Below are positions 44,786 through 55,638 of a stretch of 64,000 bases of DNA, piece by piece. This DNA comes from Rosa chinensis (lineage: Eukaryota > Streptophyta > Magnoliopsida > Rosales > Rosaceae), in assembly GCF_002994745.2 (NCBI RefSeq), contig NC_037088.1, forward strand, positions 2,733,001 through 2,797,000, written 5' to 3'. Under the pieces are notes generated by a model. The model saw only the letters and a list, made by a program, of their open reading frames with translations, was not told the origin of the DNA and searched no databases. Each line of letters opens with the position of its first letter. Within the stretch, counting starts at the first letter, position 1. Both the position numbers and the translations under genes were made by a program.

Positions 44786-45182
44786 CTCGTGAACCTGCAA
44801 AACAAAGACAAAAAACAGGCATATGTAGGATTCTCGTTGCATTGGGCAACAAATGTGAGTTGCACTTATATGCGTTGGCATATACGAACGTACGTGGTGC
44901 ATGATACATGTTGATGTATACATTCGAATGGCGCCGAGTACGATCGCTTATGACGTACAAACTCGAGAACGCGTATGGTCGTGTGAGCATATGGATTGCA
45001 TACGATAAATGTAAGTTGTATGAATGTTGCGGAGGTAAGCGTTTGTAATTCGTGAGTGTTGAATGCTTGAACGCTTGTGTTTGTTTGGTTGTCGCTCGTA
45101 TTAATGGAACGTGAAAAGAATTCGATTTGTCACAAGCGACAAATGGTAGAAGAATTCAATGTTCCATTAACGTGTGTCGAGT

Positions 45183-45775
45183 AGACATGAGTGTAAAGTT
45201 CGAGGATTGCCGGGCAGGCATGAGCGAAACACTCGGGGTTGCCGGGAAGGCATGAGCGGGAAGCTCGTGGGTTGCCGGGAATGCATGAGCCGAAGCTCGT
45301 GGGTTGCCGGGAAGGCATGAGCGGAAGCTCGGGGGTGCCGAGAAGGCATGAGCGGGAAGCTCGTGGGTTGCCGGGAAGGCATGAGCGGGAAGCTCGTGGT
45401 TTGCCGGGAAGGCATGAGCGGAAGCTCGGGGTGCCGGGAAGGCATGAGAGGGAAGCTCGTGAGCGGAAGCTCGTGGGTGCCGGGAAGGCATGAGCGGAAA
45501 GCTCGTGAGCGGAAGCTCAAAGGTTGCCGGGAAGGCATGAGCGGAAGCTCGGGGTGCCGGGAAGGCATGAGCGGAAGCCCGTGGGTGCCGGGAAGGCATG
45601 AGCGGAAGCTCGTGGTTTGCCAGGAAGGCATGAGCGGAAGCTCGGGGTGCCGAGAAGGCATGAGCGGGAAGCTCGTGAGCGGAAGCTCGTGGGTTGCCGG
45701 GAAGGCATGAGCGGGAAGCTCGTGGTTTGCCGGGAAGGCATTAACGGGTAGCTCGAAGGTGATGCCCTGAGGCAT
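45183..45775. repeat. Minisatellite, unit about 32-33 bases, roughly 17 copies
   Basis: Copies of gttgccgggaaggcatgagc gggaagctcgtg, with variants and a shorter sub-unit (gcggaagctcgtga). Several long frames on both strands are repeat translations, not genes. Confidence 0.92.
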
Positions 45776-46139
45776 GAGCGTGGCCGTTGCTAATTATGCT
45801 GGGCTGTATGTACAAGTCCCCGAAGTCCCCAGTCAAGGAGGGTGTTCTCGCGGGTTGATACCAAAGCGTAGCTTCGTGCCGTATATCGAGCATAATTAGT
45901 GCGAGTGCGTCGTCCATCTAGAATTGGTTGGAGCGAACGCTTTTGCCCTTTCGGGTGGGCCCCTGCTAGGCCCTGCGAGGAGTCCCCCACTCCTGGCTAT
46001 AGACCTCCGGATGGTCGGAAAATTGTTTGATGAGGGGAGCTGCGCGGAGCAGAGGGTGTTGGGTAGCGAGCCCAATCTTAGATACCCAAGCGTCGGGGTT
46101 AACTGCCGGATCAATGGCTGCCGTGGGCTGTGTTAACTA

Positions 46140-47528
46140 GTCCCTAGCTGTTTTCTCGAAGGAGAAACTTGACTGCAATGCCGCGTAGCGGTCATTGTCA
46201 TTATGAGGCGTTGCCTTACCGCCTGGCGGTTTGGTTAAAAAAATGATAAACACATAGAGCAAGTAATAAAATTTTGTTTGAGTGTCCCATACTTATTTAA
46301 TTTTGCAATTAAAATAGAAGCATGTCATGTGCAGGCAGTAGTTGTAGTGTGGATGCTAATAACATTATGTATTATTGTAAACTTGCTTAGAGATCGTTTG
46401 AGATCGGTATGTGAAGCATGGCATATCTAGTATGTGAGATCTAGAAACTCAAAAGCATACCAAGTGTGATATATTGTAGGTATGCTTAAGGGTTGTAGAG
46501 ACATGTATAGTCATGGCATCGGCGGTAGCTCAAATTGTAAGCGTAAAAGATAAGGAAGATATAGTTACTTATCTTATGCCGATTTGGATGCTAGCGGAGA
46601 TGTCCGAGCATGACGCTCCATGTGATCGCTCGATGACCGCAAATGGCTCGCTTTGGCCTTACTCTCATGAGAGGTTGTCCGGTTGAATGAATGTTCATGC
46701 GTTTCCCAAACAAAATAAATGATTAGCATTTGGTTTACATAGTTTAATTTGACCAAGAAAGATTGGCTTGTTAAGAAAGAGTGCACACAATATAAGCATG
46801 TTGATTATGTATGTGTCTAATCTTGAAATTTCAAACTTGTCGATGAAATGTGTAAAGAAGCATGTGCAACCAGCCATTATGTATGTAGTAGCCGCTGGAG
46901 CCTACACAGTTATGTACATATAATAAACCAAGGATCGTTGCCATTGTGGAGTCAAAATATGCATTTCTAGTGGAAGTACATGCATAATTGAGGCTATAGA
47001 TATATCAATTCGTTGATGCTTGATAAGTTAGAGAAGTCAAGGTATATATAGTGAGCCCCCCAAAACATGCATATGTGTACATGATCAAGTGAAGGCAAAG
47101 CATGCGTCCAATAGGCTTGCATCAACTGTGATATACCTTAAGAGCTAGCATGCAAATCCAACATCTAGCATAGATAGTATATTATTGTTTTTGATAAGTA
47201 TATAATAGCACTTGACTAAATAAGAAGGCATATGATACCGCCAGTATTCCTAACCAAGTGTTTGTACTTGGCTAGTCCACTTGTGTGGGGGCACGTCTGT
47301 ACCAAAAGTAGAGAGAGAAAAGGACTTATGTTGATGGTTGGCCTTGCCTTAATTATGGCAATAGTTTATTATGCTCCCAAAAAGTCATCAATTGCTAGTT
47401 GTCACGTGCACAGATGCAATATGCAATAGAATGAAGCTAACTGAGGTGTCTAGCAATAGAATCACATATGCATGTGCCAAACCACTTGTGCGGTGGACAC
47501 GGAATCTGGGGATGCACAACAGGTCGAG

Positions 47529-47530
<2 letters not shown>
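46140..47530. other. Interior of the non-autonomous LTR element, no genes
   Basis: AT-rich, no recognisable domains on either strand; short frames only. Confidence 0.5.

Positions 47531-47532
<2 letters not shown>

Positions 47533-47567
<35 letters not shown>
47533..47567. repeat. (TA)n microsatellite
   Basis: About 35 bases of TA. Confidence 0.95.
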
Positions 47568-47570
<3 letters not shown>

Positions 47571-47639
47571 GGCAGTGATTTCGAAAGAAACAAACTGCAT
47601 AGAGAGTCAGAAAGGGACTTAGCTTTCCATAGCTTTGCT

Positions 47640-48560
47640 TAGAAATGGGCGTTAGAGCGCGCAGAGAGCGGTGATGCTCGGAAGCTGGAGTTTGCTTTGC
47701 CGCTGGTGGTGCTTAGTGGAGAAGATGGTTCTTGGCGGAGAAGATAGGTCTCAGCGGAAGTTGCTCAGCGGTGATCGACCGGCAGAGACGCTGTCTAGAG
47801 GTCGGCTAGCGGAGCTTGTGCGCGGAGCTTCTGGTCAACGGAGCTTGGTGCTCAGCGGAAACACGTAGCTCGGTGGAGATTTGGAGTTAAGTGGAGGCTC
47901 TGAGCTCTGCGGATCCTTGGAGTTTCTCAGCAGAGCCTTGCTGGCGGAGGGCTGTGCAGCGGAGGAAGCTCGGTGGAGCCTTGGCCAGCGGTGAAGCTCG
48001 GCGGATAGGCGAAGCGGGGTTTTGGGCCAGCGGAGAATCTCGGCGGAGCGGAGCTGTGCTAGAGGTGATGGTTTGGCGGAGGAAGAAGTCCGGCGGTGGT
48101 CTCCTGTGGTGTTTGGAACTCAGCGGAGGTTTGGAGTTCAGTGGAGGTTTGGAGCTCAGCGGAGACCCGGTTCAATGGTTGGCCGCCATGATTGGAGCTC
48201 GGAAGCCGCTTGATGGAAGGTCGGCGGTGCAAGGTCGGCGGTGATCTACCGCCGGAGACGCTGAGGCGGGTCTGGAGATCGGCGGATGATCCAAGTGCGG
48301 CGGAGACGCCGAGTAAAGCGGAGCACTTGGCCAGCGAGGGTGTTCACCGGTGACGGAGGTTGGGCGGTGGTTCCCCAGCGGAGCGGAGAGGAGATCTCGT
48401 TCAGCGGGTAATTTGCAGCTATGATGCAGTGGCGGTAAGTGACCGCTGATTGGTGCACTGATCACCTTCAGGATACTCAACTAAAACCGCTGGCGGTGCT
48501 TCTTGACGTTGATAGCCAGCGGTGGCTCTTGGTCAGCGGCGTGTGTGGTCAGCGAGTATG
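47640..48560. repeat. Degenerate GC-rich repeat (cagcggagcttgg-type)
   Basis: Variants of a 12-20 base word with 'AGCGGAG' or 'GGCGGAG' recur across 900 bases, including tggagctcagcggaggtttg at 48110-48165. The frames on both strands here are low-complexity. Confidence 0.65.
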
Positions 48561-48744
48561 CGTGCAGCGGTGACTAACTTTGCACCCAGTGGAGCATGCT
48601 CAGCGGGTATGGCAGAGCGGGGGAGTTAGGCGGAGTGTCAGCCGCTGATGATGATTGAAGTTTGGTACTTGGGTGCCCAGAGAAGTTTTCTGGGTGTCCA
48701 GAGTAGTGAGCGGCAAATTTTTTTTTTTTTTTTTTTTTGAGATG

Positions 48745-48905
48745 GTCGTTGACCATTGTTGGGCGTTGACCAGATGTTGATCAGCCCTGTTCGGCGTTGA
48801 CTTTTGTGAGTTGGGCGTTGACCGACTCCGCCGGGCGCTGACCGACTATGTTGGGCGTTGACCGACTCCAATTTGATGTTGAATGAGCGTCGACTCGACA
48901 TTTTC
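48745..48905. repeat. Tandem repeat, unit about 26 bases
   Basis: gggcgttgaccgactccgcc, gggcgctgaccgactatgtt and gggcgttgaccgactccaat show at least five adjacent variants between the poly(T) at 48718 and the primer-binding site. Confidence 0.8.
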
Positions 48906-48946
48906 GGGTCAAAGTTCGTGGTAGGTGACGAAGCCTTTGTGTTGGC

Positions 48947-48965
48947 TTCCCACAGACGGCGCCAA
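48947..48965 (-). other. Primer-binding site TTGGCGCCGTCTGTGGGAA
   Basis: Lies directly inside the right LTR on the minus strand. The same TGGCGCCGTCTGTGG word is widely used by Tat-lineage gypsy elements. It fixes the orientation as minus. Confidence 0.85.
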
Positions 48966-49467
48966 TGTTAATGCTTGGATCCGTTGGGGATCAAATTAAC
49001 GTAAAGAGAGAGATAGAGATATTGACACAAGATGTATAGTGGTTCGCTTCCCGCCTTAGCGGGAAACTACGTCCACTTGAATGTGTACTAGTGTGTCGAG
49101 CCTTGCGGCCTAACAACATTACAAGAGATGTAATGGGATTGGATTGAAAATGGAATCGTGTTTAAGTGGGAGGAGGCATTCCTTTTATAGGTGAAGGAAT
49201 GCTTCTCCTTTACATTTTCTTAGATGTGGGATGCAAAACTACTATTCTAGTCTAGAAAGCCTATTTGTGAGGGCATGTTGGCAAGGCCGGAAAGGTGGCT
49301 TCCCGGCGACGGATTTGCGACTTCCGGATACCGTAGCGTAGCTTGAACATAGGGCTACAAGATGCATGTCTCGGTTGGGCCTCACCATGGCTTGTGGGTG
49401 TCTCAAAGAGGGTGTTACTTATGCTTGATGCTGTAGTAAATACTCCATATTGTTGGAGGTATGTACA
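48966..49467 (-). repeat. Right (5') LTR of the young element
   Basis: 502 bases, colinear with the left LTR. Differences seen by eye: the extra 19 bases near 49040 and the pair gcttggtgatg versus gcttgatgctg near 49427. Confidence 0.93.
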
Positions 49468-49472
49468 GCAAT

Positions 49473-50215
49473 GTTTTGGGAACTTTTGTTAGGGCTGACC
49501 AACTTGCGTTGCAGAGGAAGGAGGCTGTCCAACGAATCCGGCTGATCCATGACGTTCGTCGGCGGGTCTGGGCTAAGAGTGAGTTTGTTTCTCGTCGGAT
49601 TTTACGGTGGTGCTTGAGTTCCAGTATGAAAAGTGCCATGGCATCTGTAAAGGATGCGGTTTCTTTACTCATGCCAGAAAAGACTGCGACAAAGGCTTGC
49701 TGCTGTGGGAGGCCGAGATCGATGCAGAGTTGTCACCGGATGTTGCTACTACTCCATCGACGGTACCTGCGTTGAAGGAGGTCGTGGTTTCTGGGTCTGT
49801 GGTGCCGGAGGTTGGAGGTGGACTGGTTGCAGGCATGGCTGTGCAGGCGGAGGCGGAACTGGGTCTGAGGTTTTCGGCGGGAAATCCTGACTATGAATTA
49901 GGGTTGACTGTTGAGTCTGGGTTGACCAAGGAAATGGCCAGTGGGCTATCTGAGGGTTGTGGTCTGTTTTCATTTGGACACCCATCTAAAGTGTTGGGTG
50001 TGCGACGACTTCGTGAGGAGGATTGGGTCGAGGACAGAAAACGCATGAAGCTTGCTGATGGCTTAGTTGAGGTTTCTGTTACTGATGGGAAGATTCCGAA
50101 GAAGAAGGGTAGGCCCCGTGGTCATCGGAACAAACCTAAGCCTGCTCCTGCTTCAGCTGTAGTAGGCTCGGTTGAGGAGGTAATGGAGAAGACCACCCCA
50201 CCCCACGAGGGTTAG
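49473..50215 (+). pseudogene. LINE ORF1-like protein, zinc-knuckle and C-terminal part
   Basis: After the LTR element the ORF1 coding resumes: NVLGTFVRADQLALQRKEAV and the VRRRVWAKSEFVSRR segment in one frame. Then a frame from 49607 (VLEFQYEKCHGICKGCGFFT, HARKDC) has a C-x3-C-type zinc knuckle like that following DUF4283 in plant LINE ORF1-like proteins. The tail is low-complexity and ends with basic KKKGRPRGHRNKPKP. A frameshift near 49600 separates the two. Stop at 50213-50215. Confidence 0.7.
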
Positions 50216-50625
50216 GGTTGTAGTCCAACATTGTCCTTGGTGAAGCTGTTGCTGGGATGGATGCGGAGATGGACACCAATTGAGGTCTTAGGCGTCAATG
50301 CTCCATTCTAGCTGCTTGCTTGGGATTGTGTAGGTCTGCGTTTTCTTTTGTTTTTTTTCTTTGAATAATTTTCTCACCTTTGTTTGCCCTCCTATTAGGG
50401 TTGGACAGGTGTAGACGCTTTATTTTGTTTCGTGTTTTAGCTAGTTTGGTTTTTGTTTGCTTTCTCTAGGACTATCTGCTTTTTCGCAGTTTGCTTTGTG
50501 CTTTGATTGTATTAGGAGGGGTTTTTTTTGAATCCCTCTAGCTTGACGGAGAGTCGTCGTTTGATTAATATATTCGGAACCTGATTCCGTTTCCCTTAAA
50601 AAAAAAAAAGAGTAGCTCTAAACAC

Positions 50626-51820
50626 GACTACAATCACTAGACTTTCTAGATGATGCGCTTGACTCGAACCTCTTCTATCTTCTTCACTTGAGAGCTTTTC
50701 ACTTGAATGGAAGGTACTGACTACGACCTTCAATCTTCTTGCACCACGAACTTCTCCAGTGACTTTAGAGAATTATGCAAGTGTATGAGCAATGAATCAC
50801 TTAACAAGGACGAAGTGATTCTAATGATGCAAACCAAAAACTCTCTCGCTAAGCAAGGACACGTTTTGCACTAATATGAGATCCCATATTTTCAGAATTA
50901 TATGGAGGAAAAAGATACACCACAATCAATGTTTCCAACCTAATTGACTCGTATTAGGAAATAGCCTTTTAAGAAAGGATTGTCAATTAGTTTAAAACAA
51001 TCCTAAATCAATTAGGACTGGTTCTCTTAAACAGTATGAATTAACTAGCTGGAAACTATTTTTCTAATCAATATTTAAATAAAAGAAAGATACATTTCAA
51101 AGAAGGACGACCTAAAACCACAGACAGACTCGGGGATTGCAATCCCAGTGCATATGCAAACACATGAAATGCATTTACCTTAGATATCTCTGAGATAAGT
51201 TTTGAGGCAACTTTTCAGCTTCTTCAGTGATGAAACAACATGATATACACTTCACTTGATTTGTATGGGAATGTCAACATAAACATGTACAAAACTCGTA
51301 CTTACACAATACAATCAAGATACATAGTAGTAGTGTCGGTGTTCCAAGCATCGTAAGAACCTAAAAATTCGACCTTAAAAATTAACTTTTCTAAATAAAT
51401 TTCTTTCTATTTTTAAAAAAATTAATTTTGTGTGACCACCCTAACCCTTATACATAAACTCATCTTTGCTCATGCAGTTCCAGTTGCATCACATGTAACT
51501 TTGCATTTCTAATTTAATCAATCATACCTATCCATATTTTTTTGTTAATTGTTGACCAGCTCTTATGAGCCCCACTTTTTTATGACGTAGCTAGGTTACC
51601 AGTTTATGAAAAAGTTAACAGACAACAGAGCAGTTGGCTATGATTATGGTGTGAAGGGGACATGTACTGAAATTGATTGTTACAATAATGTTGGTGTAAT
51701 GTGACAAGCATATGACTTGTAATCTGAGGCCTACAAGGCCCAAAGGAAGCCCAGAAGCTATTCTAGTCCCACCACTTCAGACCAACCCAATTCATTTAGG
51801 GGGGCGGGGGGGGGATTGTT
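50626..51820. other. LINE insertion target region, unassigned
   Basis: No gene recognised. Text such as cttcacttgagagcttttca and ttggaaactatttttctaat looks like decayed retrotransposon UTR, but no domain or border supports this. Together with 43097-43625 it is what the LINE inserted into. Confidence 0.35.
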
Positions 51821-51981
51821 TTTCGTATACTAGCTTCAAATTCATTCTAAGGAAAAGATGATGATGCAATAAAGACTTAAATGGATTCTTTAAATAAAAT
51901 TTTTTCGTATACTAGCTTCAAATTCATTCTAAGGAAAAGATGATGATGCAATAAAGACTTAAATGGATTCTTTAAATAAAA
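51821..51981. repeat. Tandem duplication, unit 82 bases
   Basis: tttcgtatactagcttcaaa ttcattctaa ... atggattctttaaataaaat is repeated directly with essentially no mismatches (51821-51902, 51903-51981). Recent duplication. Confidence 0.93.
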
Positions 51982-52348
51982 TACAATGTCTTATGTACTT
52001 ACTAAAAATTAAAGAGTTCCAAAAAAATTACAAAAAAAAAAAAAAAAAAACCTTAAAACTCGATTTCCTAATCCTTCTCAATTTCCTAATCCTTTATACT
52101 GGAATAATTCTTTTCCTAACTGGCTTGATCATATTTGTTGTTTTTCTCTGAAGAGATTATCATAGTGTTTTTCTTAGCTTGGTCCATTTGGAATACCAGA
52201 AATAGATTAGTTTTTTAGCAACTAGTTCCCTCCCTATAAAAACCTTTTTTGGGCTACCGTTCGGGAAACTAGTATTTAATATCAAGCTAATCCTAAATTT
52301 TCTCTCCTAAAATTTCTAAATACTTTCATATTAAATGGCAACCCCTAA

Positions 52349-52602
52349 GAGCAAGTTCACCGGTTGGGTCACCAGGTCACCCACTATTCACTGCTTTTTA
52401 GTGTTAATTTCACCCTCTGGGTCACGAGCACAGTGTATTTCGTGCCCTGGGTCACCCTGTACAGTGTTCTGGGTCACCATGGTGACCTGCAGAGTGTATT
52501 TCTTGCCCTGGGTCACGGGCACAGTGTATTTCGTGACCCAGAGAATAAAAATATACACTAAAAAGCAATGAATAGTAGGTGACCCAATGGGTGAACTTGC
52601 TC
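52349..52602. mobile_element. MITE of the GAGCAAGTTCACC family with inner tandem repeat
   Basis: 254 bases. The ends GAGCAAGTTCACCGGTTGGG / CCCATTGGGTGAACTTGCTC (the latter as read on plus at the right end) are inverted, flanked by taa (52346-52348 and 52603-52605). Its centre contains about four copies of 'cctgggtcac..gcacagtgtatttcgtg'. Confidence 0.9.
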
Positions 52603-52914
52603 TAAATCATGATTTTGTTGGGAGGAAATTAATTGTCCCTGAATCCCCTGTCCCAATTCTGTCCCTCCAATAATAGATTGCCACCTATCTGCTAACTTAA
52701 CACACTCTAACTCTGTTAACCCATATTAAAGAAAGAAAGAAAAAAATAGAGAGTTTCTATTGGGACCTCCAAATCTGCTCACTTGACCTCACTCTATTAT
52801 GAATTATTAAATGACATATATAACCTACTATAAAATGACTATTAAGGACAATAATTATACCAAAAAAATATTATATTTATTTTATGTAGACTTTCCAATT
52901 CAATAATATTAGAT

Positions 52915-53120
52915 GGATTAAATACTCGTTACTCCTCATACTTTTCCCTGAAAAACAGTTTGGTCCCTCACCTTTTAAATTAAACTGAATAGTCCTTATT
53001 CTATCTAATTCTCATATAACAGGTCCAAAATAATCCGAAATAACTATTATGCCCCGCATTTTCTATTTTTATTATTATTTTAATTTTTTCTCTATTTTTT
53101 TAATTTTTCTCCTTTTTTTT

Positions 53121-53186
<66 letters not shown>

Positions 53187-54050
53187 CCCTCTCTCTCCTG
53201 GCCGCACGGTCTCTCTCTCTCCCTCGACCTCTCTTCTTCTTCTCTTCCTCTGCCATCACCGAAGACCACCACTTCCGGCCACCATCTCACCAAAAACCTA
53301 AACTCTCCCTTTCTCTCTTCTCAGCCACTCGTCCTTCTCTCTCTCCCCTGACCTCTCGCTCCCTCTCTCTTCTTCTTCCCTCTGCAACCACCGGAGAACA
53401 CCATCTCCGGCTACTATTTCATCACGCCGCCAGCTCTAATCGATCCAGCACCCAAATCCGACCCAAGCCCAAGCCTCACCATCGACATGCACCGCCTCTC
53501 TCACTCTCTCACTCTTAACTCCGGTAATCAGAACGAAACTCCTCGCCAGCTGTGCCCTCCTCCGTCTCTCTCTATCAGCCTCGTCCGGCGCAAACTCGGC
53601 AATCACATCATCCACAATGCTATCACAAGACAATCCTTTGGCCTTGTCACCATCCCTACTTTTATTAAACACCGACGACGTGAACATCGATGAAAGCCTC
53701 TGCTTCCCCATCATCGCCGCCACCGCCGTAAGCGACGAATTGGGCTTTTTGGGCCGCGGCTCCTTCTCCTTCTCCTTCTTCTCCACCTTCTTCCTCCTCC
53801 TGGGCCTCATATCGCCGTCCGATTCATCCGACGACGTCGGAAGCCCGCTTGGCGATGATAGCATCGTACTCGTCCTCGTCGACCATGTCGTAGATCGACT
53901 TCTCCATCTTGATCTGGAACCTGTCATAGGGGTTTGCAGAGTGGCGGCCGCCTTGCCGGAGAGCTCGAAGGCGCTCCAGGGCGCTGGACCGCGCCGACGC
54001 CTCTGCTCCGGCGCCTCCCGGTCACGATCGGTTGCTGGTCGTCTGCCATA

Positions 54051-54097
<47 letters not shown>

Positions 54098-54507
54098 GGA
54101 TCTGAGTGTTTGCGTCGTCGCTTTGTTTCTCTCTCTAAGTTTTCAGAGGCTTCGTTTTGATAAAAATGGTCTGGATTCGACTGGTGATGGTGGCCGGAAG
54201 TGGTGGTCTCCGGTGATGGCAGAGGAAGAGAAGAAGAAGAGATGTCGTGGGGGAGAGAGAGACCGTGCGGCCAGGAGAGAGAGAGAGAGAGAGAGAGTAT
54301 AAAAAAAAAGGATAAATTTTTTTTAAAAATGAGAAAAATAATAATAATAATAAAAATAGAAAATGAGGGGCATAATAGTCATTTCGGATCATTTTGGACT
54401 TGTTATATGAGAATTAGAGAGAATAAGGACTATACAGTTTAATTCAAAAGGCGAGGGACCAAACTGTTTTTCAAGGAAAAGTATGAGGAGTAACGAGTAT
54501 TTAATCC
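52915..54507. mobile_element. Pack-MULE carrying a DNA polymerase alpha fragment
   Basis: Long terminal inverted repeats of about 150 bases start GGATTAAATACTCGTTACTC and correspond to ...gagtaacgagtatttaatcc at the right. Exact 9-base duplications atattagat (52906-52914 and 54508-54516). The interior has CT-rich blocks at both ends (53123-53230, 54056-54092) and, between them, a minus-strand gene fragment. No MURA transposase. Confidence 0.93.
53537..54049 (-). pseudogene. Captured N-terminal part of DNA polymerase alpha catalytic subunit
   Basis: The minus strand begins with ATG at 54047-54049 (MADDQQPIVTGRRR). After a frameshift it reads ASARSSALERLRALRQGGRH, then FQIKMEKSIYDMVDEDEYDA and IIAKR. 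After a deletion and a further shift it reads PRRRKKVEKKEKEKEPRPKK, AAMMGKQRLSSMFTSSVFNK, GLSCDSIVDDVIAEFAPDEA and DRERRRR. These are the conserved N-terminal landmarks of plant POLA1. The family's catalytic exonuclease/polymerase domains are not included. The piece lacks part of the acidic region between the two blocks and has at least one frameshift, so it is not a functional subunit. Similarity beyond ERRRR stops, where filler sequence begins. Identification is from recall of the family and is high-confidence. Confidence 0.88.
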
Positions 54508-54544
54508 ATATTAGATTGTATTCCTTATTATTTTCCTTATCTAT

Positions 54545-55638
54545 TTTCATTTCCCAATTTCACTTTTCAATTTCAATCAGCCGTGTCCAATTTCTACTAT
54601 TCCGTCCAAATTGGACGTTAAGTTTGACTTTTGAGGGCTAAAATGGTCATTTCAACATAAAAAAAATTTTAAAAAATAAAAAAAAATTCTGTTTTTTAGT
54701 TTTTTTTTTCGGTTTCTTTGTTTTATTTATTTATTTATTATTTTTTTATTTTATTTTGTCTTCAACCTATACACCACAAGTTATAATAGGTTTATGAAAA
54801 CAAAAAAATACTCTAGGTAGTTGAAAGTCGTTCGCTGGTCTACGATATTTGTGACATATCTCCGATAAAGTGAAGAATTTAGGATATATCCCCAATAAAA
54901 TGAAGAAATATCTGTAAAAAATAATTTTACACTTTATCTGTAAATAAATATCTGTAAAAAATGATTTTACACAGATATTTCTTCACTTTATTGGGGATAT
55001 ACAGATATTTATAGATAAAGTGTAAAATCATTTTTTACAGATATTTCTTCACTTTATTGGGGATATATCATAAAATTCTTTACTTTATTGGAGATATATC
55101 ACAAATATCGTAGACCAAAAATGATTTTACACAGATATTTCTTTACTTTATTGAGGATATACAGATATTTATTTACAGATAAAGTGTAAAATTATTTTTT
55201 ACAAATATTTCTTCACTTTATTGGGGATATATCCTAAAATTCTTCACTTTATCAGAGATATATCACAAATATCATAGACCAGCGAGTGACTTTCAACCAC
55301 GTAGAGTATTTTTTTTGTTTTTATAAACCTATTATAACTTGTGGTGTATAGGTTGAAGACAAAATAATAAAAAAAAAAATTAAAAATGAAGAAACAGAAA
55401 AAAAAAAATAATAATAAATAAATAAATAAATTATTTTTTAAATTTTTAATTTTTTATGTTGAAATGACCATTTTAGCCCTCAAAAGTCAAACTTAACGTC
55501 CAATTTGGACGGAATAGTATAAATTGGACACGGTTGATTGAAATTGGAAAGTTTAGGGAGTAAAAATTCAAAATTGAAAGTACAGGAGGTGAAATGATGA
55601 CACCCCCAAACTTCAGGGGTGTAAACTGAAATTAATCC
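54545..55638. mobile_element. Fold-back MULE, copy 2 (left end truncated)
   Basis: The same sequence as 35600-36737, including tcaatcagccgtgtccaatt, the 'aagttataataggttta' arms and the repeated 'cactttattggggatata' core, ending ...GTAAACTGAAATTAATCC at 55638. About 80 bases at the left end are missing, so no duplication pair can be read. Confidence 0.85.

Larger units (their letters stand above)
44176..49467 (-). mobile_element. Young non-autonomous LTR retrotransposon (Tat-like, no coding)
   Basis: LTRs at 44176-44658 and 48966-49467 are nearly identical: one 19-base gap plus a couple of substitutions. Target duplications gcaat (44171-44175 and 49468-49472) are exact. On the minus strand the 5' LTR (right) is followed by TTGGCGCCGTCTGTGGGAA, a well-known plant gypsy primer-binding site, and a G-rich purine tract ggggacttcggggact ends at the left LTR. 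The 4.3 kb interior has minisatellites and no gag or pol frames. Confidence 0.93.
43626..50625 (+). mobile_element. LINE with exact 17-base target duplication
   Basis: The target duplication agagtagctctaaacac is exact at 43626-43642 and 50609-50625. The LINE body (43643-50608) has a 5' region, an ORF1-like frame split by an LTR element, and a 3' end finishing ...gattccgtttccctt plus about 12 A. The ORF2 endonuclease/reverse transcriptase is not present: after the ORF1 stop there are only about 390 bases to the poly(A). It is therefore a non-autonomous derivative, mobilised in trans. Confidence 0.9.

Noticed and set aside
44714..44990. Frames of 66-95 codons near the left LTR
   Set aside because: They cross LTR-internal sequence of a non-coding element and resemble no protein.
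45156..45775. Frames of up to 202 codons rich in HAFPA or GREGMSGS words
   Set aside because: Translations of the 32-33 base minisatellite inside a non-autonomous LTR element.
45195..45775. Possible CRISPR-like array (regular repeats with variable spacers)
   Set aside because: Repeats are contiguous minisatellite units without unique spacers, and this is plant nuclear DNA.
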